64,000 bases of DNA, taken from positions 3,034,501-3,098,500 of the forward strand of contig NZ_CP152412.1 in the NCBI RefSeq assembly GCF_038957035.1. The letters are read 5' to 3'. The position numbers and the translations under genes are program-made. Below the pieces are notes generated by a model. That model was not told the DNA's origin and made no database searches. It saw only the letters and a list, made by a program, of their open reading frames with translations. This DNA is from Bradyrhizobium sp. B097. GTDB taxonomy: Bacteria; Pseudomonadota; Alphaproteobacteria; Rhizobiales; Xanthobacteraceae. Below are positions 58,035 to 64,000 of the stretch, in pieces (the stretch's first letter is position 1; each line of letters starts with the position of its first letter).

Positions 58035-58973
58035 TCACAAATACCAGGCCAGCACCGCCTTGAGCCGGGCGTTCTCGATCACCGGCAGCGCGACCAGATG
58101 GTTCATGCCGGAAGCCCGCGCCAGTACCGCCCCGATCGATTCATCCTGCTTCAGATGCTCGGTGAGCGCGGGCATTCCGGTGGCCCATGCGCCGCCGATA
58201 GAGCCTTCGCCGCGACCGATCGTCTTGGCCGCATAGAGCGTGGCGAGATCAGACCGCTCGCTGCAGTCGCCGGAGTGAAACACCAGCGCCGACCGCTCTT
58301 CGTTCGGCACCCAGATCTCGAACCGGCGTGCGATCGGCGTCGCCTGCGCCGACAGGAATGTCACCACCCAGGTCTTGTCGCCGGTCGTGTGTGGGATGCC
58401 GACACCGCAATTGATGCCGATCTCGGATGCGTCCTCCCAGCGCAGGAATCCCTTGGAATTGTGCAGGTCCTTGATGATCAGCGGCATGCCGGCCTTCCAG
58501 GTCCGGCCGGGCAGGCCGAAGCCGCGCGGGAATTTGGTGTGGCGCGAGTTGAACTCGAACATGTCGGCGGTGCCGTAGTAGCCGTCGACCAACGCCATCT
58601 CGTGGGATTTGTCGGGATCGTTGTGCCAAAGTTCGATCGCGCCGACATGCTTCCTGTCGTCACCGCAGAGCAGCACCATCACGGCCATCAGGAATTCGCC
58701 GGCGAACACCGGAAGCGCAACGCCGCAGGTCAGGCCGGCTTCGCGCGCCTCGTCGGTCCGTTTGAAATAGGAGTTGGCGAATTCGGTCAGGATGACCGGA
58801 TGGCCGCTCGCCCAGGCCTTGCCGGGAAGGCCCTGGTCATAGGCGAACAGCGCATTCTCGCTGACCGCGTTGAACTCCGCGAACTCGGAGCTGTGCAGGC
58901 TGCCGCCGAATTCCAGCCGCGTCCGTGTTGGATCGGGCACCCAGAGCTCAACAACGCGAATGAAGGTTTTCAT
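58035..58973 (-). CDS. GAF-like domain protein, 312 aa
   Basis: A cytoplasmic protein made of two related halves (about residues 1-150 and 155-312), each with GAF-like elements: VVELWVPDPTRTRLEFGGSL with GLPGKAWASGHPVILTEFAN in the first, IELWHNDPDKSHEMALVDGY with GLPGRTWKAGMPLIIKDLHN in the second; a third FEIWVPNEERSALVF segment follows. There is no output domain, so it may sense a small molecule or redox state and act on a partner. ATG 58973 with ggcagg ahead. Not part of the adjacent operons. Confidence 0.7.
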   Translation of the reverse strand: MKTFIRVVELWVPDPTRTRLEFGGSLHSSEFAEFNAVSENALFAYDQGLPGKAWASGHPVILTEFANSYFKRTDEAREAGLTCGVALPVFAGEFLMAVMVLLCGDDRKHVGAIELWHNDPDKSHEMALVDGYYGTADMFEFNSRHTKFPRGFGLPGRTWKAGMPLIIKDLHNSKGFLRWEDASEIGINCGVGIPHTTGDKTWVVTFLSAQATPIARRFEIWVPNEERSALVFHSGDCSERSDLATLYAAKTIGRGEGSIGGAWATGMPALTEHLKQDESIGAVLARASGMNHLVALPVIENARLKAVLAWYL

Positions 58974-59085
58974 CGCACGCACCTGCCGTCTCGCCGACGG
59001 CTAGCATCGGCGATGTCACGGCAAAATGTGCGCTCAAATAGCAGGCAAGCGACGCCCAAAGTTGATGCGAAGGCGCGATTTCGTC

Positions 59086-59880
59086 TCAGTCCCGGTACGA
59101 CGGATCGACGCGATCGAGCTTGCGGAGCAACGCCGGCCAGGCGAGTTCGCCGTTGCGCGCGGCGCGGCCGGGCTTCGGCAGCATCCGCTCATAGGTGTCT
59201 TCGAGGATGTTTTGCGGCGGATAGGTCAGCTTGGTGTTGCAGGACAGCGCCATCACCTGGGTCTGGCAGGCGCGCTCGAGCCGGAACAGCACGTTGAAGG
59301 CGGCGGGCACAGTGCGGCCGACGACCAAGAGGCCATGGTTGCGCAGGATCATCGCCTCGCTGTCGCCGAGGTCGCGCACCAGCCGTTCGCGCTCGTCGAC
59401 ATTGTCGGCGATACCCTCGAAGTCGTGATAGGCGATGTGCAGGAAGCGCATCGAGGTCTGCGCCAGCGGCAGCAGGCCGCATTCCATCGCGGAGACCGCC
59501 ATGCCGGCGGGGGTGTGGGTGTGCGCGACGCAGTCCATGTCGTGCTTGGCCATGTGGATGGCGCTGTGAATGACGAAGCCCGCGACGTTGACATCATAGT
59601 CGGTCGCGTTGAGCAGCGTGTTGCCCTCGACGTCGACCTTGATCAGGCTGGAGGCGTCGATCTCCTCATACAGCATGCCATAGGCATTGATCAGGAACTG
59701 GTCGGTGGTGCCGGGCACGCGGCAGGAGATGTGGTTCGCGATCATCTCGGTCATGCCGTACATCGCCGTCAGCCGATAGCATGCGGCGAGATCGACGCGG
59801 GCCTGCCACTCCTCGGCGCTCACCTGTTCGCGAACGGATTTAACGACCTTGATCGCGGGTGAGCTGACGGGGGGATTCAT
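59086..59880 (-). CDS. class II aldolase/adducin-family protein
   Basis: A 264-residue protein of the class II aldolase family. Zinc ligands lie in CVAHTHTPAGMAVS (paired His) and RNHGLLVVG (the third His). The pattern YRLTAMYGMTEMIANHISCR is typical of non-fuculose members that handle sugar phosphates or hydroxy-acids. ggagag lies 9 bases before ATG 59880. It is divergent from the M81 gene, 187 bases away. Substrate unknown. Confidence 0.88.
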   Translation of the reverse strand: MNPPVSSPAIKVVKSVREQVSAEEWQARVDLAACYRLTAMYGMTEMIANHISCRVPGTTDQFLINAYGMLYEEIDASSLIKVDVEGNTLLNATDYDVNVAGFVIHSAIHMAKHDMDCVAHTHTPAGMAVSAMECGLLPLAQTSMRFLHIAYHDFEGIADNVDERERLVRDLGDSEAMILRNHGLLVVGRTVPAAFNVLFRLERACQTQVMALSCNTKLTYPPQNILEDTYERMLPKPGRAARNGELAWPALLRKLDRVDPSYRD

Positions 59881-60067
59881 GGCGTTCTCTCCTTGAGACA
59901 TCTGTGGGGCCGGAGCCCGATCGTTGGCGTGGACCATAGCAGAATCGGCACGGCGGCAAGCCGCGCCGCGTCTGCTTATTTGCAGGTCTGGCGGGCAAAA
60001 ACCGAATGCGGCATTGGCGCCCCGCGCCTTCAATGTCAGGATACGAAAAATAGCCGAGGCGCACAGA

Positions 60068-61564
60068 ATGAGCGAACGCAAGATTCGTATTGCCGTCCTG
60101 CATTTCTCCCACGAAACCGTCTCGTTCCTGCCGAACGAGACCACGCTCGACGACTTCATTTATCCGGGCTCGCCAGCCAGGGGCGAGGCGCTGCTGCAGT
60201 TCGATCCCAAGAACTACATGGGCGGCTTCGTGCAGGTGGCGCGCGAGTTCTCCGAGGTCGAACTGGTTGGCATCGAATCCCCGCTCTGGCCGAAGACCTA
60301 TACGGGGTCGGGCTGGATCACCCAGGAAGCCTACCGGACCTTCACCGGCAAGATGATTGCCGGGCTCAAGGAAGAAGGGCCGTTCGACGGGGTCTATCTG
60401 TGCCTGCATGGCGCGATGGCCGTGCGCGACGTGCCGCGGCCGGAGGCCGATCTGGCGCGGCAGGTCCGCGAGGTGGTCGGCCGCTCCGCCTTCATCGCCG
60501 CGACCTTCGATCCTCACGGCAATGAGGATGAGGCGTTCCTCGAACAGGCGGACATGGCGTTCGCCGTCAAATACTTCCCGCATTATGACGCGCATCTGCA
60601 GGGTGAACGCGCAGCGCGCATGCTGGTGCGGGCGATCCGTGGGGACTACAAGCCCAGGCACAAGACCACCAAGGTTCCTGTGATCTCTCCCACCGTGCTG
60701 CAATGGACCGGCGCGCGTCCCTGGATGGATCTCGTGCAGCGCGCGCTGGTCTGGGAGGCCCGTGAGGTCGACGTCTACGTCAACATCTTCTTCGGCTTCC
60801 CGTTCGCTGATGTCCCCGACGTCGGCATGACCGTGCAGGTCCTGACCAACGACAACCCAAGGCTCGCCGAGCAGGTCGCGCGCGATCTCGCCGGCACGAT
60901 CTGGCGGCTGCGCGAGGCGCTGCTGCAATCGACCAAGCTGCACAGCATCACCGAGGGCGTCGCGTTGGCCAAGCAGGCCGTCGCCGATGGCAACACGCCG
61001 GTGGTGCTGGCCGATCACAGCGACCGCTCGGGATCGGCGACCTGGCTGCTGCGCGAGATCATCGCGCAGGACCTCGCCAACACGGTGATCGCGACTATTG
61101 CCGACGCCAAGGCAACGGCAGACCTGAAGGCGGCCGGCGCCAAGGCCGGCGATACCTTCGACATGGAGATCGGTGGCCGCGCCGACGAGTCGGCGGGGGA
61201 TCCGGTTCGCATTCAGGGCACGATCTCGGCGGCAGCCGAGGGGTACGGTCAGTTCTGGGTCTGCGTGCGCTTCGGCCGCAACAATGTGCTGATCCTCTCC
61301 ACCTATCTGGTGCAGATCATGGAGCCGTTCTCGCTGAAGGCGCTGGTGCCTGATCTCGGTGGATTCGAGGTCATGGCGATCAAGTCGCGGGTGCACTTTC
61401 GGCGCGGCTTCGACGACAACGGCTTTGCCAAGACGATTCTGCTGGTCGAGCCTGACGAGCCTTTCCTTGGCACGACGCAGCTGGACAAGCTGCCCTACAA
61501 GAACGTCGATCTTGCGCAGTTCTATCCGTACGGCAATCCGGCGTTTTCGGAGGGGGCGCCATGA
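60068..61564 (+). CDS. M81-family metallopeptidase (MlrC-like)
   Basis: A 498-residue protein. Metal-binding motifs are LHFSHETVSF, YLCLHGAMAV and TFDPHGNEDE, as in M81 peptidases, first known as MlrC in microcystin breakdown. The C-terminal MlrC domain is present (DFPGSG-like region, here DHSDRSGSATWLLR, then the YLVQIMEPFSLKAL part). In this context it is more likely an amidohydrolase acting on an amide or peptide. ATG 60068 is used although the frame stays open upstream. It overlaps the GST gene (ATGA). Confidence 0.88.
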   Translation: MSERKIRIAVLHFSHETVSFLPNETTLDDFIYPGSPARGEALLQFDPKNYMGGFVQVAREFSEVELVGIESPLWPKTYTGSGWITQEAYRTFTGKMIAGLKEEGPFDGVYLCLHGAMAVRDVPRPEADLARQVREVVGRSAFIAATFDPHGNEDEAFLEQADMAFAVKYFPHYDAHLQGERAARMLVRAIRGDYKPRHKTTKVPVISPTVLQWTGARPWMDLVQRALVWEAREVDVYVNIFFGFPFADVPDVGMTVQVLTNDNPRLAEQVARDLAGTIWRLREALLQSTKLHSITEGVALAKQAVADGNTPVVLADHSDRSGSATWLLREIIAQDLANTVIATIADAKATADLKAAGAKAGDTFDMEIGGRADESAGDPVRIQGTISAAAEGYGQFWVCVRFGRNNVLILSTYLVQIMEPFSLKALVPDLGGFEVMAIKSRVHFRRGFDDNGFAKTILLVEPDEPFLGTTQLDKLPYKNVDLAQFYPYGNPAFSEGAP

Positions 61565-62571
61565 TGGAAGGCCGCTACCGCCTGATCGGTTCGACCGCGT
61601 CGCCCTATGCGATCAAGCTGCGGGCGCTGATGCGCTACCGGCGGATTCCGCACGACTGGGTGATCATGACCAAGGCGTTGCGCGCGGCGACCGCGCATCT
61701 GAAGCCGATGCTGATCCCGGTGCTGCAATATCCCGACGGCAGCTATCGCGGCGAGACCACGACACTGGCCTATGATCTGGAAGCGCGTCACCGGGGGCGG
61801 TCGGTGATCCCGGAGGATAAGGCCACAGCCTTCGTCTGCGATCTGCTCGAGGACCTCGCCGACGAATGGGCGGTGAAGCCGCTGTTTCTGTATCGCTGGT
61901 GGGATCCGGAAGATCAGGCCTATGTCTCGCGCTGGGCGGGCGAGGAGTGGTCGACGTCGGAAGCCGCGGCTGGCAGCCGCGAGGAAATCGAGGAATTCCG
62001 GCAGCGGCAGATTTCGCGCATGGTCATTCTCGGCGCCACTGAAGAGAACCGTCCGCTGCTGGAGGAGAGCTATCGGCGGACGCTCGCGGCATTCGAGCCG
62101 CATGTCGGCATGACGAATTATCTGTTTGGCAGCCGGCCGTCACTGGCGGATTTCGCCTGGTTCGGGCAGCTCAGCGAGATGGCGACCGACCCGACCCCGA
62201 TGCGGATCATGCGCGAGCAGGCGCCGTTCACCGATCATTGGGTGCGGCGGCTCGATGATGCCTCCGGCGTGGAGGGCAACTGGTATCCGCGCGAGCAGGC
62301 GCTCGGCGGATTCGCTGAAGCGCTGCTGCGGATCGCGGGCGAGCTCTATCTGCCGTTCCTTGCCGCCAATGCCGATGCATTTGGGAAGGGCCTCGAACGG
62401 CTCGAGATCAGCGTCTGGGGACTGCCTTACGCGCTGGCGCCGTTCAAATATCAGGTCAAGTGCCTGCAGCAGCTGCGCGAGAAATTTGCAGCACTGGATG
62501 CCGGAGATCGCGTGGCGTTGAAGCCCGTGCTGGAACGCACCGGATGCTGGGCGATCCTGGATGGAGGGTGA
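61561..62571 (+). CDS. glutathione S-transferase-family protein
   Basis: A 336-residue protein with an N-terminal thioredoxin-like domain (YRLIGSTASPYAIKLRALMR) and a C-terminal helical GST domain with TNYLFGSRPSLADFAWFGQL. It is longer than normal GSTs (about 210 aa), with an extra C-terminal region of about 90 residues. The overlap with the M81 gene (ATGATG) suggests co-translation and action on the same pathway. Substrate unknown. Confidence 0.85.
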   Translation: MMEGRYRLIGSTASPYAIKLRALMRYRRIPHDWVIMTKALRAATAHLKPMLIPVLQYPDGSYRGETTTLAYDLEARHRGRSVIPEDKATAFVCDLLEDLADEWAVKPLFLYRWWDPEDQAYVSRWAGEEWSTSEAAAGSREEIEEFRQRQISRMVILGATEENRPLLEESYRRTLAAFEPHVGMTNYLFGSRPSLADFAWFGQLSEMATDPTPMRIMREQAPFTDHWVRRLDDASGVEGNWYPREQALGGFAEALLRIAGELYLPFLAANADAFGKGLERLEISVWGLPYALAPFKYQVKCLQQLREKFAALDAGDRVALKPVLERTGCWAILDGG

Positions 62572-62610
62572 TCGATCAGGGACGGCAAGCAGATTGGAAG
62601 CGCCCGTCGT

Positions 62611-63243
62611 CTAGGTCCGGTGCCTACTGCCGAGCGCGACCGCCACCGATTCCGGATGCCTGATCCGCTCGATCAGCATGTCGATGCGGTCGCCGCCCCA
62701 GAACAGTTCGCCGTTGAACACCATGCTGGGCACGCCGAAAACGCCGAGCGCTTCGGCTTCGTCGATGATGCGATCATGTTCCGCGCGGGCAGGGCCGCGA
62801 ACATAGGCTTCGAACGCCTCAGTGGAACCGCCGATCGCGCCGATCACGCCGGCAATCTCCGACAGGTCGTCGATCTCCAGCTCATGGTTCCAGAACCTCC
62901 GGAACACCGTGTCATGATAGGGCCGGAACAGCCCATGGCGTTGCGCGAACAGCATTCCGGCGCTCGAGTAGAAGGCGTCATAGATCCGGCGCGGGCCCTT
63001 CATGGTCAGTCCCTGCGCATTGGCGAACCGCCGCGCGTCCATGTAGGAGTAACGCACCTTGCGCCAGAAATGCGGCGTGCGCGCCTCGACCGTGCCCATG
63101 AACTCAGGAATGCGTAGCGTGTAGGGCAGCCACTCCAGCTCGACGCCAAGGGTTTCCTCGAGCTCGAACAGCCGCTTGTTAGCGACATAGGCATAGGGCG
63201 ACTTGTAGTCGGTGTAGATGCGTACGCGCGGTTTTTCGATCAT
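62611..63243 (-). CDS. HCCA isomerase/DsbA-family (kappa GST-like) protein
   Basis: A 210-residue protein of the 2-hydroxychromene-2-carboxylate isomerase family. RIYTDYKSPYAYVANKRLFE contains the Ser (KSPYAY) that binds glutathione in this class; no CxxC is present, so it is not a disulfide oxidoreductase. LGVFGVPSMVFNGELFWGGD is the matching C-terminal signature. ATG 63243 is at the 5' end. Probably glutathione-dependent isomerase of an aromatic or unsaturated compound; substrate unknown. Confidence 0.88.
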   Translation of the reverse strand: MIEKPRVRIYTDYKSPYAYVANKRLFELEETLGVELEWLPYTLRIPEFMGTVEARTPHFWRKVRYSYMDARRFANAQGLTMKGPRRIYDAFYSSAGMLFAQRHGLFRPYHDTVFRRFWNHELEIDDLSEIAGVIGAIGGSTEAFEAYVRGPARAEHDRIIDEAEALGVFGVPSMVFNGELFWGGDRIDMLIERIRHPESVAVALGSRHRT

Positions 63244-63742
63244 CGTTCCTCACCCGGTCGCGACAATTGTTCCCGATCCTGCGCGGTGACGCAATGCGGT
63301 GCGACGAGGGAGAGATGGCGCGCAAACGAATGGGCCCCGGTGCATTCAAGCATCGCGGGGCCCTGCTACTTCGTTTTAGCGAAGGATCTCTGGTGTAGAC
63401 CAGTGGTGTTTCGGGACCTAAAAGCGCTTGGCCTTTGCGCTCTCGTCCTGCGGATATGTTCAGATTGTCGGCGGCACACGCGGCTAGCAGCTGCTGTTCG
63501 CCTCAACGTGCACCGAGACCTTGCCGAGCAAGGTCGCTGGCTTTCGCCGGTGGCGTCATGCTCCTCTCCAAGGGTGGGCCGACGGACCTCTGTCCGCTTC
63601 TCTGCCTGGCGGCCGATTCCAAAATCGTCCGTCAATTCCTGCGACGCGGGGAGCAGGCGCTCCCGCACCCCAACAGGTGCAGTCGGCGAAATGCTGCGGC
63701 AGATATGGCCTGCTGTCAAGTTAACGAGCGGGGTAATTCAGG
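63244..63742. other. intergenic region with a GC hairpin at 63332-63363
   Basis: About 500 bases without a convincing gene. GGGCCCC (63332-63338) and GGGGCCC (63357-63363) form a hairpin with partly paired loop (GTGC...GCAT). On the minus strand it lies downstream of the monooxygenase gene and may be its terminator. Other short frames have no coding character. Confidence 0.4.
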
Positions 63743-64000
63743 TCAGGCCTCCTGTCGCGCCTTGGTCTTTCGATACTGGGTGAAGTCCGGATCGTGCGTC
63801 ATTTTCCAATAGTCGACGAACCGCCACGGCATTGCCGAGAACACCCGGCCGCTTCTGTTGCGGTAGTAGGTCGTCATGCCCGGATGCGTCCAGATCAATT
63901 GCTCATGCTCGGCATCGACGCTGCGGATGTATTCGTCATGCGCGTCGGGATGCACGTCGATTGCAGCGATATCGTTCTCGATCATCTCGACGAGGCAGGC
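63743..64000 (-). CDS. flavin-containing monooxygenase, C-terminal end (5' end beyond window)
   Basis: The frame is open to the last base of the window (reading ACLVEMIENDIAAI inward), so the start lies beyond it. About 85 C-terminal residues are present, ending KTKARQEA. The stretch SVDAEHEQLIWTHPGMTTYY, then RNRSGRVFSAMPWRFVDYW, is typical of the C-terminus of FAD monooxygenases of the Baeyer-Villiger/cyclohexanone type. It supports a catabolic role for this end of the window. Confidence 0.8.
   Translation of the reverse strand, partial: ACLVEMIENDIAAIDVHPDAHDEYIRSVDAEHEQLIWTHPGMTTYYRNRSGRVFSAMPWRFVDYWKMTHDPDFTQYRKTKARQEA

Noticed and set aside
59840..61396. A 518-codon minus-strand frame opposite the M81 gene
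   Set aside because: Antisense shadow; the plus strand has all M81 metal motifs.

Overview
The window looks like chromosomal DNA of a Bradyrhizobium-type alphaproteobacterium (order Hyphomicrobiales). The evidence is the high-GC codon usage, the dispersed inverted-repeat elements typical of that genus, a XoxF-type methanol oxidation cluster followed by glutathione-dependent formaldehyde genes, and many small secreted proteins of rhizobial type. No tRNA, rRNA, CRISPR array, transposase or prophage was recognised. The genus is an inference from family resemblance.

Layout. 1-5.3 kb: the end of an AtoE-type short-chain fatty acid permease, two unknown proteins, and a large class III cyclase/ATPase/TPR regulator. 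5.3-10 kb (minus strand): a likely glycan operon of a HAD-type protein (interrupted by a frameshift), a glycosyltransferase-like protein and a sugar-type formyltransferase. 10.5-20.7 kb (plus strand): an ECF-type sigma factor, then flagellin, fliD, fliS, a putative anti-sigma protein, flgD, flgE, two small unknown proteins, flgK and flgL. These are only the outer (hook and filament) parts of a flagellum; no basal body or export genes lie in the window.

20.7-48.1 kb is the centre of interest: a lanthanide/PQQ alcohol oxidation island. It holds two PQQ dehydrogenases (22019-23683 and xoxF at 43909-45711). Both carry the Asp-Tyr-Asp signature of lanthanide-type enzymes, and each has its own c-type cytochrome. 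It also holds a lanmodulin (24354-24755) with four Pro-containing EF-hands at lanmodulin spacing, and a 26-residue pqqA (25097-25177). Around these lie a set of genes known from other quinoprotein loci: a SoxYZ-like carrier, a zinc metallohydrolase, XoxJ-type binding proteins, a C-x3-C-W protein, and a five-gene ABC operon. A NitT/TauT-type ABC transporter, an outer-membrane barrel candidate, a LuxR-type response regulator with a divergent histidine kinase, and an AraC regulator are also present. XoxF would oxidise methanol to formaldehyde, XoxG would take the electrons, and Gfa, the glutathione-dependent formaldehyde dehydrogenase and FghA would carry formaldehyde to formate.

48.2-64 kb is a catabolic and transport region: an epoxide hydrolase-like enzyme, a GNAT acetyltransferase, an IalB-family protein, a complete five-gene Dpp/Opp-type ABC importer, a tandem GAF-like protein, a class II aldolase, an M81 (MlrC-like) peptidase with a glutathione transferase, an HCCA isomerase-like protein, and the end of a flavin monooxygenase that runs off the window. 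Several strong hairpins lie where they could tune expression, notably between flagellin and fliD, between xoxF and xoxG, over the start codon at 48221, and over the ribosome binding site at 49241.
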